A stretch of DNA of 64,000 bases from Tabrizicola sp. TH137 (lineage in GTDB: Bacteria; Pseudomonadota; Alphaproteobacteria; Rhodobacterales; Rhodobacteraceae), in contig NZ_PKRQ01000004.1 of assembly GCF_002855575.1 (NCBI RefSeq), positions 62,001 through 126,000 on the forward strand, in the 5' to 3' direction. The notes beneath the pieces are model-generated. The model was given only the letters and a program-made list of their open reading frames with translations. It had not been told where the DNA came from and ran no database searches. The translations under genes and the position numbers were made by a program. Shown in pieces: positions 54,499-64,000 of the stretch; the stretch's first letter is position 1; each line of letters starts with the position of its first letter.

Positions 54499-54699
54499 TT
54501 ACTTCGCGGCTTCAGCGGCTTTTTGGTTCAGCACCGTCTTGATGCGCGCCACGTCCTTGCGGATGGCGTTGAACCGGGCGGTGTTCTCAAGCTGGCCGGT
54601 GGCCTGCTGGAAGCGCAGGTTGAAGGCTTCCTTCTTCAGTGCAACCAGGCTGTCACGCAGCTGGTCAGGGGTCTTGCCCCGCAGTTCGTCGGCTTTCAC
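54499..54699 (-). CDS. rpmC: 50S ribosomal protein L29
   Basis: From GTG 54699 the 66-aa protein reads [20 protein letters not shown] and continues with [20 protein letters not shown]. This has the usual L29 length, and AAAGG-type sequence lies upstream. An upstream start would need a non-standard codon. It is the first gene downstream of the inserted RTX and oxygenase genes, so it probably needs its own promoter. Confidence 0.97.
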   Translation of the reverse strand: MKADELRGKTPDQLRDSLVALKKEAFNLRFQQATGQLENTARFNAIRKDVARIKTVLNQKAAEAAK

Positions 54700-54816
54700 G
54701 GCCTTTGTCCTTTTCTCAATCACCAGAGGGCCCCTTACTCGGAAGGGTAACCCTGAACCCGGTGGATCAATGATGAACCAACGATTCCGAGTCGCCCCGG
54801 AACCGCAGGATGCGTC

Positions 54817-54845
54817 CCTCTACAGAAGCGATGTCCGAAGGGCAA
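54817..54845 (-). promoter_or_regulatory. candidate promoter for rpmC and the downstream spc genes
   Basis: On the minus strand TTGCCC (54845-54840) and TAGAGG (54822-54817) are separated by 17 bp, about 120 bp upstream of rpmC. A short palindrome CCTAG-TTT-CTAGG follows upstream at 54848-54860. The match to consensus is only fair. Confidence 0.35.
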
Positions 54846-54952
54846 GTCCTAGTTTCTAGGGACCTCCACGCACGGCGGCACCGGGGAATCGGTTGACGCC
54901 ATGCATTTTTGCCAATCAGACTACCTTTGCGTGTTTATGGGGTTGTTTGGTC

Positions 54953-56431
54953 ATGGAACTCCTGCTTCTCGGTCTGGTGGGACTTGGTGCCTTCTCTTAC
55001 TTCATGGACGATGACGATCCATCCACACCCGACGCTCCACCTCGTGGAACTCTTCCCCCGCAGGACAATGACCTGCCTGAAGGGCAGTCGTTCGAACTCG
55101 TTAGCGGTGAGCCCAATCCTGCAGGCACCGCCGGCAACGACACGTTCTCCGGCACCGTAGAAGGCGACGTGTTGGGAGGCGACGGCGATGATCTGTTCGA
55201 TCTCGACGACGGCTATGCTGCCGAAGTCTTCGGCGGTGCCGGGAACGACACGATTGGAGACGCAGGGGACGCCTACATACTGCACGGAGACGCGGGCGAT
55301 GACCTGATCTCCTTTCCCACCAACGACTTCGAGTCCGCCGCTGCCTATGGTGGCACAGGGGATGACCGCTTCGAAATTGGCGTCATGGACAGCGACTATA
55401 CCGTGGGGCCAACCCTGTCGGGCGGCAGCGGTGCAGACGTCTTCGATCTCGATGTCCAGCCTGGCCTGTCCGGTTTCGTCGAACAGGCAGGCGTCGGGAA
55501 GATCATCACGATCGCCGATTTCACCCCGAACGAAGACAGCCTCTCCATCGACTTCCCCGATCTGGCGCGTGCGGAACTCGTCGAAGACCCCGATGGGGCT
55601 TATTCAGACCTCAACCTTTTTTATCAGGTCGATGACGGCAAGGGCGGCACCTTCGACCGCTATGTCACGGTTCGACTTCAGGGGATCACCAACACCACGC
55701 TCGACGACCTTGGCATCACCTTGCCTGACACTGATCCCGATCAGGGCCGCCTTTACGAAATCGCCTCGGGCGGTCTGTCCAGGGTCGAGGGCGGCGAGGG
55801 CAACGATACGATCCGGGGCATTGCCGATGGCAGCTTTCTCGGCGGCGGGGGCAACGACCTGTTCGACATCGAGACTGGTGCCGACTCCACTCTGGACGGT
55901 GGCCTCGGCAATGACGTGATGACGATCGGCGAAGGCGTGAACTTCACGATTCTCGGCGGCGCAGGAAATGACACGATCAATGCGGACAGCACGTCGAACA
56001 CACAGGAAAGCTCGACCATCAACGGAGGGGACGGCGATGATCGACTGAACATCGACATCTCCCTCGCCGACCCTTCCGGTCAGCGGGTCGACACCGTTTC
56101 CGGCGGCGCTGGCGCGGATAGCGTAACCCTCCATCTTGCCAGCGTGAGTTATGGCTCCGACTTCACGACAGACCGGATGCTTGTCATCGCTGACCTGAAA
56201 CCCTCCGAAGACGAACTTGTGATCAACATCCGCCCCGAGGACGCGCCCTTCTACAAGGGCGCAACCCTCGTATCAAACCCGCAGGACGGTTCCACCGACC
56301 TCGTCCTTACCTTCGAACGGACCGATACATCGGGCGTTCTGCGGTCATGGACAGGTGTCGTGAAACTCCTCGGGACAGAGGATTTCATCATCGCTGACGA
56401 CGGACCGATCCAGATCCGCACCGCCGCCTGA
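54953..56431 (+). CDS. RTX-like calcium-binding protein
   Basis: The 492-aa protein starts with a hydrophobic MELLLLGLVGLGAFSYFMDDDD, a membrane or signal segment followed by an acidic linker. It then has RTX-like nonapeptides (AGNDTFSGTVEGDVLGGDGD, GGAGNDTIGDAGDAYILHG and more). The pattern is that of Rhodobacter-type calcium-binding proteins that begin with a short LLLLGL helix. It is transcribed against the ribosomal operon that surrounds it. No secretion genes are adjacent. Function is unknown. ATG 54953 was chosen over TTG upstream because GGGG precedes it and the family starts there. Confidence 0.8.
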   Translation: MELLLLGLVGLGAFSYFMDDDDPSTPDAPPRGTLPPQDNDLPEGQSFELVSGEPNPAGTAGNDTFSGTVEGDVLGGDGDDLFDLDDGYAAEVFGGAGNDTIGDAGDAYILHGDAGDDLISFPTNDFESAAAYGGTGDDRFEIGVMDSDYTVGPTLSGGSGADVFDLDVQPGLSGFVEQAGVGKIITIADFTPNEDSLSIDFPDLARAELVEDPDGAYSDLNLFYQVDDGKGGTFDRYVTVRLQGITNTTLDDLGITLPDTDPDQGRLYEIASGGLSRVEGGEGNDTIRGIADGSFLGGGGNDLFDIETGADSTLDGGLGNDVMTIGEGVNFTILGGAGNDTINADSTSNTQESSTINGGDGDDRLNIDISLADPSGQRVDTVSGGAGADSVTLHLASVSYGSDFTTDRMLVIADLKPSEDELVINIRPEDAPFYKGATLVSNPQDGSTDLVLTFERTDTSGVLRSWTGVVKLLGTEDFIIADDGPIQIRTAA

Positions 56432-56433
56432 CC

Positions 56434-57057
56434 TCACGCCCAACCATAGTTGAAGCTGACGCTGATCCGCTCGTCCTCGGCCATGTTCATCGGCACCTCG
56501 TGGCGCAGCCAGCTTTCCCATAGCAGCACCTCGCCCACCTTCGGCTTCACATAGACGAAGCGTTGCAGCGCCTGCGCCGCCTCCTTCTTCACCAGGGGCG
56601 CCATCATCATCATCGGCAGACGCGGGTCTTCCAGCTTCAGGGCACTCGTCCCCTCGGGCATCGCCACATAGGTCGTGCCGGAAATCACCGAATGCGGGTG
56701 GATATGGCTCGCATGGGTCCCGCCTTCCGGCAGGATGTTGATCCACAGCGAATTGCACTTCAGCTTCTTGTCGCCCAGATCGAACCCCAGCGCGGCGCAG
56801 AAGGCCGCCACATGCTTGTCCAGCGCCTTTTCCAGGTCGCCGAAGATCGGCATCCGCCAGGGCAGATCGTCCAGCGACGCGTAGGACGTATAGCCCGGAT
56901 AGCCATTCGCCTCGCACCATTCCTGCCCGGCCTCGTCATCCTCGGCCACCGCATCGCAGGTCGCGTGCAGCTCGGCGTAATCCACCTTCTTCTTGGCAAG
57001 GCTGTTCAACTCCGCCCGATACAGATGGGTGACGAACAGCGGCGTGATCTCGGTCAT
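56434..57057 (-). CDS. 2OG-Fe(II) oxygenase family protein
   Basis: The 207-aa protein has the TIGR02466-like signature SHIHPHSVISGTTYVAMPEG and the final histidine in LWESWLRHEVPMNM, plus RISVSFNYGWA at the end. These provide the expected iron-binding histidines and the arginine that would hold 2-oxoglutarate. Substrate and reaction are unknown. The gene lies downstream of rplP, across a strong terminator, and ends 2 bp from the convergent RTX gene. Confidence 0.82.
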   Translation of the reverse strand: MTEITPLFVTHLYRAELNSLAKKKVDYAELHATCDAVAEDDEAGQEWCEANGYPGYTSYASLDDLPWRMPIFGDLEKALDKHVAAFCAALGFDLGDKKLKCNSLWINILPEGGTHASHIHPHSVISGTTYVAMPEGTSALKLEDPRLPMMMMAPLVKKEAAQALQRFVYVKPKVGEVLLWESWLRHEVPMNMAEDERISVSFNYGWA

Positions 57058-57097
57058 GTCTCAGGCTCCAGAGGCAGGGTCATCCCGACCCGTCGAA

Positions 57098-57130
57098 AGA
57101 AAAAGGCCCCCGGCGCAAGCGTCGGGGGCC
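57098..57130 (-). terminator. intrinsic terminator after rplP
   Basis: A 12-bp GC stem (57105-57116 with 57119-57130, one G-T pair) is followed on the minus strand by CTTTTTCTTT. It lies between the rplP stop and the oxygenase start and should end the first part of the ribosomal transcript. The terminal loop as drawn is two bases, so the top pairs probably open. Confidence 0.85.
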
Positions 57131-57135
57131 AAACC

Positions 57136-57159
57136 GTAGGGTGCGTGCTTGCACGCACC
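57136..57159. repeat. GTAG-type REP-like palindrome
   Basis: A 24-bp copy (GTAGGGTGCGTGC ... GCACGCACC) lies between the terminator and the rplP stop. It differs by one loop base from the copy at 50374. Confidence 0.75.
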
Positions 57160-57164
57160 GCGCC

Positions 57165-57578
57165 TTACCAGTCCTCGCGCGCCACGACGCGGGTGGTGAC
57201 CGGCAGCTTCATCGCGCCAAGGCGCAGGGCTTCCCGAGCGATGGTGTCGCTCACCCCGTCGATCTCGAACATGATGCGGCCGGGCTTGACCTTGGCGACC
57301 CAGCGGTCAACCGAGCCCTTGCCCTTACCCATACGCACTTCGATCGGCTTGGCCGAGACCGGCAGGTCCGGGAAAATCCGGATCCAGACGCGGCCCTGAC
57401 GCTTCATGTGGCGGGTGATCGCGCGGCGGGCCGCTTCGATCTGGCGCGCCGTCACACGCTCGGGTTCCGTGGCCTTCAGCGCATAGGAGCCGAAGTTCAA
57501 CAGGAAACCGCCCTTGGCTTCGCCATGGATGCGGCCCTTGTGCTGTTTGCGGAACTTGGTCCGTTTCGGTTGCAGCAT
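57165..57578 (-). CDS. rplP: 50S ribosomal protein L16
   Basis: The 137-aa protein has [20 protein letters not shown] and [20 protein letters not shown] of L16. It organises the A-site region. It is the last S10-operon gene before the inserted genes. Confidence 0.98.
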   Translation of the reverse strand: MLQPKRTKFRKQHKGRIHGEAKGGFLLNFGSYALKATEPERVTARQIEAARRAITRHMKRQGRVWIRIFPDLPVSAKPIEVRMGKGKGSVDRWVAKVKPGRIMFEIDGVSDTIAREALRLGAMKLPVTTRVVAREDW

Positions 57579-57592
57579 TTCCTTCTACTCCC

Positions 57593-58309
57593 TTACGCGC
57601 GTTCGCGGTCGCGACGCGGCGCACGCGGCGCAGCGCCGTCCTGCGCTTCCGCCGCACGGCGGTCGCGGGCCTGCGGATCATGCTCAAGGATCTCGCCCTT
57701 GAAGATCCACACCTTCACGCCGATGATCCCATAGGGCGTCTCGGCTTCCGACAGCGCATAGTCGATGTCGGCGCGCAGCGTATGCAGCGGCACGCGGCCC
57801 TCGCGGTACCATTCGGTCCGCGCGATTTCCGCACCACCCAGACGACCCGCGACGTTCACCCGGATACCCAGGGCGCCCATGCGCATCGCATTCTGCACGC
57901 CGCGCTTCATCGCACGGCGGAACGAAACCCGGCGCTCCATCTGCTGGGCGATCGACTCGGCCACCAGCTGGGCGTCCAGTTCCGGCTTGCGGACCTCGAC
58001 GATGTTCAGGTGCAGTTCGGATGCGGTGAAAGCCGACAGCTTCTTCCGCAGCCCTTCGATATCCGCACCCTTCTTGCCGATGATCACGCCCGGACGCGCG
58101 GTGTGAATGGTCACACGGCACTTCTTGTGCGGACGCTCGATGATCACGCGGCTGACGCCGGCCTGCTTGCATTCCTCGTGGATGAACTCGCGCATCTTGA
58201 GGTCTTCCAGCAGCAGATTGCCATAGTCCTTCGACTCGGCAAACCAGCGGCTGTCCCAGGTCCGGTTGACCTGGAGGCGCATCCCGATGGGGTTAACCTT
58301 CTGTCCCAT
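57593..58309 (-). CDS. rpsC: 30S ribosomal protein S3
   Basis: The 238-aa protein starts [20 protein letters not shown] at ATG 58309, overlapping the rplV stop. It has the KH domain ([20 protein letters not shown]) and the C-terminal domain with [20 protein letters not shown]3 helps form the mRNA entry channel. Confidence 0.99.
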   Translation of the reverse strand: MGQKVNPIGMRLQVNRTWDSRWFAESKDYGNLLLEDLKMREFIHEECKQAGVSRVIIERPHKKCRVTIHTARPGVIIGKKGADIEGLRKKLSAFTASELHLNIVEVRKPELDAQLVAESIAQQMERRVSFRRAMKRGVQNAMRMGALGIRVNVAGRLGGAEIARTEWYREGRVPLHTLRADIDYALSEAETPYGIIGVKVWIFKGEILEHDPQARDRRAAEAQDGAAPRAPRRDRERA

Positions 58310-58689
58310 TATGCCGACTCCCCGGTCTGACGCACCTTGATGGTGATTTCGCTGAACGGCTTCATGATCTTGCCGAACCGGCCACGGGCCCGCGGACGGC
58401 CCCGCTTCATCACCAGGTTCTTGCCAACCCAGGCTTCCGCGACAACCAGGTTGTCCACGTCCAGCCCATGGTTGTTCTCGGCATTGGCGATGGCCGATTG
58501 CAGGCACTTCTTCACGTCACCCGCGATGCGGCGCTTCGAGAAGGTCAGATCGGCCAGGGCCTTTTCCACCTTCTTGCCGCGGATCATCCCGGCGACGAGG
58601 TTCAGTTTCTGCGGCGAGGTACGCAGCATCCGGGCAATCGCCATCGCTTCGTTGTCCGCCACGCGGCGCGGATTCTTTTCCTTACCCAT
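58309..58689 (-). CDS. rplV: 50S ribosomal protein L22
   Basis: The 126-aa protein has [20 protein letters not shown] and the C-terminal loop [20 protein letters not shown] of L22, which lines the exit tunnel. Confidence 0.98.
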   Translation of the reverse strand: MGKEKNPRRVADNEAMAIARMLRTSPQKLNLVAGMIRGKKVEKALADLTFSKRRIAGDVKKCLQSAIANAENNHGLDVDNLVVAEAWVGKNLVMKRGRPRARGRFGKIMKPFSEITIKVRQTGESA

Positions 58690-58692
58690 GGC

Positions 58693-58971
58693 TTACTTCC
58701 TCTTGGCTTTCTTGTCGGCGGCGTGACCGTAATAGGTCCGCGTCGGCGAATATTCCCCGAACTTCTGTCCGATCATCTCTTCGGTGACGTTGACGGGGAT
58801 GTGCTTGTGTCCGTTGTAGACCGCAAAGGTCAGACCAACGAATTGCGGCAGGATCGTCGAACGGCGCGACCAGATCTTGATCACTTCGTTCTTGCCCGAT
58901 TCCCGCGCCTTCTCTGCCTTCTTCAGGACATAGGCGTCGACGAACGGGCCCTTCCAGATAGAACGTGCCAT
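58693..58971 (-). CDS. rpsS: 30S ribosomal protein S19
   Basis: The 92-aa protein has [20 protein letters not shown] and the end [20 protein letters not shown] of S19. It works with S13 in the small-subunit head. Spacers to both neighbours are 3 bp. Confidence 0.98.
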   Translation of the reverse strand: MARSIWKGPFVDAYVLKKAEKARESGKNEVIKIWSRRSTILPQFVGLTFAVYNGHKHIPVNVTEEMIGQKFGEYSPTRTYYGHAADKKAKRK

Positions 58972-58974
58972 GGA

Positions 58975-59811
58975 TTAGCGCCCTTTCTTCGCGTGACGCG
59001 AACGGACGATGTACTTGTCCGTCTTCTTGTTCGACCGGGTCCGGTTGCCCTTGGTGCCCTTGCCCCAGGGGGTAACCGGGTGACGGCCACCCGAGGTGCG
59101 GCCTTCACCACCACCATGCGGGTGGTCGATCGGGTTCATCGCAACGCCGCGCACCGTCGGACGCACGCCCATGTGGCGCTTGCGCCCGGCCTTGCCGAGG
59201 TTCTGGTTCGAATTGTCGGGGTTCGACACGGCACCGATGGTCGCCATGCATTCCTGACGCACCATCCGCAGCTCGCCCGAAGACAGGCGGATCTGCGCAT
59301 AGCCGCCATCACGGCCGACGAACTGGGCATAGGTGCCCGCGGCACGCGCCAACTGGCCGCCCTTGCCGGGCTTCAGCTCCACGTTATGCACGATCGTCCC
59401 GATCGGCATGCCGCTGAACGGCATCGCATTGCCGGGCTTCACGTCGGTCTTGGCGCCGGCGATCACCTGATCGCCCACTGCCAGACGCTGCGGCGCCAGG
59501 ATGTACGACAGTTCACCATCCGCATACTTCACCAGCGCGATGAAGGCGGTGCGGTTCGGATCGTATTCGATCCGCTCCACGGTCGCCGCAATGTCGAACT
59601 TGCGGCGCTTGAAATCCACAACGCGGTACAGGCGCTTCGCGCCGCCGCCCTTGTGCCACATCGTGACACGTCCGGTGTTGTTCCGGCCGCCCGTCTTGAT
59701 CAGACCCTCGGTGAGGGCCTTGACAGGGCGTCCTTTCCACAGCTCCGAACGGTCGATCAGAACCAGCCCACGCTGGCCAGGCGTCGTCGGTTTATACGAC
59801 TTGAGTGCCAT
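58975..59811 (-). CDS. rplB: 50S ribosomal protein L2
   Basis: The 278-aa protein has the L2 core ([20 protein letters not shown]), the conserved [20 protein letters not shown] with the histidine near the peptidyl transferase centre, and [20 protein letters not shown] near the end. It follows rplW after a 164-bp gap with a strong hairpin. Confidence 0.99.
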   Translation of the reverse strand: MALKSYKPTTPGQRGLVLIDRSELWKGRPVKALTEGLIKTGGRNNTGRVTMWHKGGGAKRLYRVVDFKRRKFDIAATVERIEYDPNRTAFIALVKYADGELSYILAPQRLAVGDQVIAGAKTDVKPGNAMPFSGMPIGTIVHNVELKPGKGGQLARAAGTYAQFVGRDGGYAQIRLSSGELRMVRQECMATIGAVSNPDNSNQNLGKAGRKRHMGVRPTVRGVAMNPIDHPHGGGEGRTSGGRHPVTPWGKGTKGNRTRSNKKTDKYIVRSRHAKKGR

Positions 59812-59924
59812 GCTCTCTGTCTTCCGTCAGCTAGGGGATCGCACCTGCGATCCCGTTGGTTGTAGGGCTCCGAAGATCCCCGGCAGTCGGCCCCTATCCC
59901 ATGGGAAAAGAACCGGATTCTTCA

Positions 59925-59956
59925 AAAAATCCGCGGCCCCGGAAAACCGGGGCCGC
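59925..59956 (-). terminator. strong hairpin with T tract between rplW and rplB
   Basis: A perfect 10-bp stem GCGGCCCCGG/CCGGGGCCGC (59933-59942 with 59947-59956) with loop AAAA is followed on the minus strand, after GGA, by TTTTTT. It has all features of an intrinsic terminator although it lies inside the S10 operon. Possible uses are attenuation, or an internal promoter downstream for rplB. Confidence 0.7.
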
Positions 59957-59975
59957 AAGATTCGTGCGGCTTCTA

Positions 59976-60272
59976 TCAGAGGCCCGTGGCCACGTCGATA
60001 GTGTTCCCCTGCTCCAGGGTCACATAGGCCTTCTTCTTGTCGCTCCGCTCGCCGGCACGGCCGCGGAACTTCTTCGCCTTGCCCTTGGTCACCACGGTAT
60101 TCACCGCCTTGACCTTCACGCCGAAGACCGCTTCCACGGCTTCCTTGATCGCGGGCTTGGTGGCGTCCATCGCCACCTGGAAGACGACCGCACCGTTTTC
60201 GCTGGCCATGGTGGCCTTCTCGGTGATGATCGGCTTCTTGATCAGGTCGTAATGTTCGGGTTTCGCGCTCAT
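59976..60272 (-). CDS. rplW: 50S ribosomal protein L23
   Basis: The 98-aa protein ([20 protein letters not shown] ... [20 protein letters not shown]) is L23, which lines the exit tunnel and binds trigger factor and SRP. Overlaps rplD by 4 bp. Confidence 0.98.
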   Translation of the reverse strand: MSAKPEHYDLIKKPIITEKATMASENGAVVFQVAMDATKPAIKEAVEAVFGVKVKAVNTVVTKGKAKKFRGRAGERSDKKKAYVTLEQGNTIDVATGL

Positions 60273-60889
60273 TTCAGGCGTGCCTCCAGGGCTTCGACAC
60301 CCGCCTTCGTGATCACCAGGGTGTCACGCTTCAGGATGTCATAGACATTCGCGCCGATGGTCGGCAGCACGTCGATCCCCTCGATGTTGCGGGCCGCCAG
60401 CGCGAAATTCGCGTCAACATCCGCACCGTCGATGATCAGCACGCGCTTCCAGCCACGCTCCTTGACCGTCTTGGCCAGCATCGCCGTCTTGGCTTCCGCC
60501 ATGGCGAGGCTGTCCACGATCACCAGTTCACCCGCCTTCAGCTTGGCCGAAAGCGCATGACGCAGGCCGAGGGCCCGGAACTTCTTCGGCAGGTCATGGG
60601 CGTGGCTACGCGGGGTCGGGCCCTTGTAGACGCCACCGTGACGGAAGATCGGCGCCTTACGGGAGCCGTGGCGTGCGCCGCCGGTGCCCTTCTGGCGATA
60701 GATCTTCTTGGTCGAGTAGGACACGTCCGACTTGCCAAGAACCGAGTGGGTGCCAGCCTGTGCCTTCGCACGCTGCCAGCGCACCACGCGATGCAGGATG
60801 TCCGCGCGCGGCTCAAGGCCGAACAGCGCTTCGTCCAGATCGATGGAACCGGCCTTGCCGCCGTCCAGCTTGATCACATCGAGTTTCAT
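60269..60889 (-). CDS. rplD: 50S ribosomal protein L4
   Basis: The 206-aa protein has the extended loop ([39 protein letters not shown]) reaching into the exit tunnel. In some bacteria L4 represses its own operon by attenuation; the hairpin at 59925-59956 downstream is not the known L4 target. Overlaps rplC by 4 bp. Confidence 0.98.
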   Translation of the reverse strand: MKLDVIKLDGGKAGSIDLDEALFGLEPRADILHRVVRWQRAKAQAGTHSVLGKSDVSYSTKKIYRQKGTGGARHGSRKAPIFRHGGVYKGPTPRSHAHDLPKKFRALGLRHALSAKLKAGELVIVDSLAMAEAKTAMLAKTVKERGWKRVLIIDGADVDANFALAARNIEGIDVLPTIGANVYDILKRDTLVITKAGVEALEARLK

Positions 60890-61605
60890 GCTTCACCCCC
60901 TTCGACCGCAACTTCGGCAGCCGGAGCAGCAGCGGTGCGGATCGCCGCCGGACGCGGCGCGTCCTTGTGGGCGGGCTTCTTCACCGCATCCTTGATCGTG
61001 ACCCAGCCGCCCTTGGAACCGGGGACCGCGCCCTTCACCATGATCAGGCCACGCTCGCTGTCCGTGCGCACGACCTGAAGGTTTTGCGTGGTCACGCGGA
61101 CGGCACCAAGATGACCGGCCATCTTCTTGCCCTTGAACACCTTGCCGGGGTCCTGGCACTGGCCCGTGGACCCGTGCGAGCGGTGGCTGATCGACACGCC
61201 GTGCGAGGCGCGCAGACCGCCGAAATTGTGCCGCTTCATCGCACCGGCAAAGCCTTTACCGATCGAGGTACCGGCGATGTCCACGAACTGACCGGCGAGG
61301 TAATGGTCGGCGGTGATCTCCGCGCCCACGTCGATCAGGTTGTCCGGGGTCACGCGGAATTCCGCGATCTTGCGCTTGGGCTCCACATTCGCCTTGGCGA
61401 AATGGCCCCGCTGCGCGGCAGTGGTCCGCTTGGCCTTGGCCGCACCGGCGCCGAGCTGGACGGCCGTATAGCCATCCTTGTCGGCGGTGCGCTGCGCCAC
61501 GACCTGAAGATTGTCGAGTTGAAGAACGGTCACGGGAACCTGTGCCCCATTCTCCAGGAACAGCCGGGTCATGCCCAGCTTCTTTGCGATAACGCCAGAG
61601 CGCAT
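60886..61605 (-). CDS. rplC: 50S ribosomal protein L3
   Basis: The 239-aa protein has [20 protein letters not shown] and the core [20 protein letters not shown]. The C-terminal Ala-rich extension ([20 protein letters not shown]) is longer than in E. coli. Start ATG 61605, eight bases from GGAGG, was chosen over ATG 61611. Confidence 0.98.
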   Translation of the reverse strand: MRSGVIAKKLGMTRLFLENGAQVPVTVLQLDNLQVVAQRTADKDGYTAVQLGAGAAKAKRTTAAQRGHFAKANVEPKRKIAEFRVTPDNLIDVGAEITADHYLAGQFVDIAGTSIGKGFAGAMKRHNFGGLRASHGVSISHRSHGSTGQCQDPGKVFKGKKMAGHLGAVRVTTQNLQVVRTDSERGLIMVKGAVPGSKGGWVTIKDAVKKPAHKDAPRPAAIRTAAAPAAEVAVEGGEA

Positions 61606-61618
61606 GGTCATGCCCTCC

Positions 61619-61927
61619 TCAGACCTTGATCTCGACATCCACGCCGGCCGCGAGGTCGAGCTTCATCAGCGCGTCCACGGTCTGCGGGGTCGGATCGACG
61701 ATGTCGAGAAGACGCTTATGCGTCCGGATTTCCCACTGGTCGCGCGACTTCTTGTCGATGTGCGGACCACGGAGAACCGTGAACTTCTCGATCTTGTTGG
61801 GCAGCGGGATCGGGCCGCGCACCTGCGCGCCGGTCCGCTTGGCCGTGCTCACGATTTCCTGCGTGCTGGCATCCAGAACGCGGTAATCGAAGGCTTTCAG
61901 CCGGATGCGGATGGTTTGACCTTGCAT
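61619..61927 (-). CDS. rpsJ: 30S ribosomal protein S10
   Basis: The 102-aa protein ([20 protein letters not shown] ... [20 protein letters not shown]) is S10, which is also NusE in antitermination. First gene of the S10 group; tuf lies upstream. Confidence 0.99.
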   Translation of the reverse strand: MQGQTIRIRLKAFDYRVLDASTQEIVSTAKRTGAQVRGPIPLPNKIEKFTVLRGPHIDKKSRDQWEIRTHKRLLDIVDPTPQTVDALMKLDLAAGVDVEIKV

Positions 61928-61991
61928 CTTCTTTTCCTTCGGAACGTAGGCCGGATCCTCCGGCCCATAGGTTCACATTGCGATTGCGTTT

Positions 61992-62021
61992 CGCCGGAGG
62001 GGCTTTTCCGCCCCCCCGGCG
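61992..62021. terminator. GC-rich hairpin between tuf and rpsJ
   Basis: CGCCGGAGGGGC (61992-62003) can pair with GCCCCCCCGGCG (62010-62021) with one mismatch across a 6-nt loop. There is no T tract on the minus strand, so efficiency is doubtful. A REP-like palindrome lies beside it. Confidence 0.45.
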
Positions 62022-62032
62022 GTCTTTCTCTC

Positions 62033-62056
62033 GTAGGGCGGGGGTCTCCCCGCCCC
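62033..62056. repeat. GTAG-type REP-like palindrome
   Basis: A 24-bp copy with head GTAGGGCGGGGG and closing CCCCGCCCC, closest to that at 45500, lies in the tuf-rpsJ spacer. Confidence 0.7.
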
Positions 62057-62066
62057 ACCGATCACA

Positions 62067-63242
<1,176 letters not shown>

Positions 63243-63264
63243 GATGGCCTCCTGTTTCGGTGAC

Positions 63265-63322
63265 GGTGCGTGCCAGCACGCACCCTACGGGGGGTGGTAG
63301 GGTGCGTGCTTTCGCACGCACC
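63265..63322. repeat. inverted pair of GTAG-type REP-like palindromes
   Basis: Two copies lie back to back between fusA and tuf: a reverse-oriented copy at 63265-63288 (ends CACCCTAC) and a forward copy at 63297-63322 (GTAGGGTGCGTGC, two-base longer loop). The head-to-head pair resembles a bacterial interspersed mosaic element. Confidence 0.75.
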
Positions 63323-63326
63323 GCCC

Positions 63327-64000
<674 letters not shown>

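Noticed and set aside
54893-54952. longer start for the RTX-like gene
   Set aside because: The extra 20 residues lack a ribosome-binding site and precede the conserved MELLLLGL start.

Overview
The window is high-GC chromosomal DNA of an alphaproteobacterium, almost certainly a member of the Rhodobacteraceae/Paracoccaceae. This rests on several things seen together: a BztABCD-type glutamate/aspartate transporter, an ATP12-family chaperone gene beside an RluC-type pseudouridine synthase and crcB, the rpmH-rnpA-yidD...yidC-MOSC-engB...argB gene order, RTX proteins, and a VPLPA-CTERM protein. Assignment below family level is not possible from the sequence alone.

Layout. 1-2956: a truncated ketoglutarate semialdehyde dehydrogenase and a family 4 glycosyltransferase. 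3070-15639: an integrative element of about 12.5 kb whose ends are marked by a 14-bp direct repeat. The repeat equals the 3' terminus, including the encoded CCA, of a tRNA-Arg(ACG) gene at 15626-15702. The element carries a P4-type tyrosine integrase, an AlpA-like regulator, a chain of small overlapping genes, a zinc-ribbon/Toprim primase and a RepA-like AAA helicase. These are followed by an iteron-like array of 11-bp G-rich repeats, a 779-aa protein resembling phage internal/ejection proteins, a divergent HTH-repressor switch with a perfect palindromic operator pair, a VPLPA-CTERM cargo gene between two similar terminators, a repeat-rich non-coding stretch, and a possible toxin pair beside attR. 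No capsid, portal, terminase or conjugation gene is visible, so a phage satellite or satellite-like mobile replicon is the leading interpretation.

15762-34582: core and accessory genes. They include an orphan histidine kinase, a TMEM64/flavin-disulfide oxidoreductase pair, the rpmH-rnpA-yidD group, ttcA, yidC-MOSC-engB, a serralysin-like RTX protease with a 45-residue super-repeat, an SDR, argB, a 4Fe-4S protein, a SixA-like phosphatase and a chemoreceptor-like protein. 34750-39428: the bztABCD operon (minus strand), with a strong hairpin between bztA and bztB. 39677-44866: ATP12, RluC-type synthase, crcB, rarA and a Do-type protease.

44977-64000: the ribosomal super-cluster on the minus strand, fusA to rplQ, including secY, adk and rpoA. 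It is interrupted between rplP and rpmC by a 2OG-Fe(II) oxygenase-like gene and an oppositely oriented RTX-like gene, with a strong intrinsic terminator directly after rplP. Other strong hairpins lie between rplW and rplB, after tuf and after rplQ. Six GTAG-type REP-like palindromes occupy spacers of this cluster, and a separate 31-bp repeat occurs twice elsewhere in the window.
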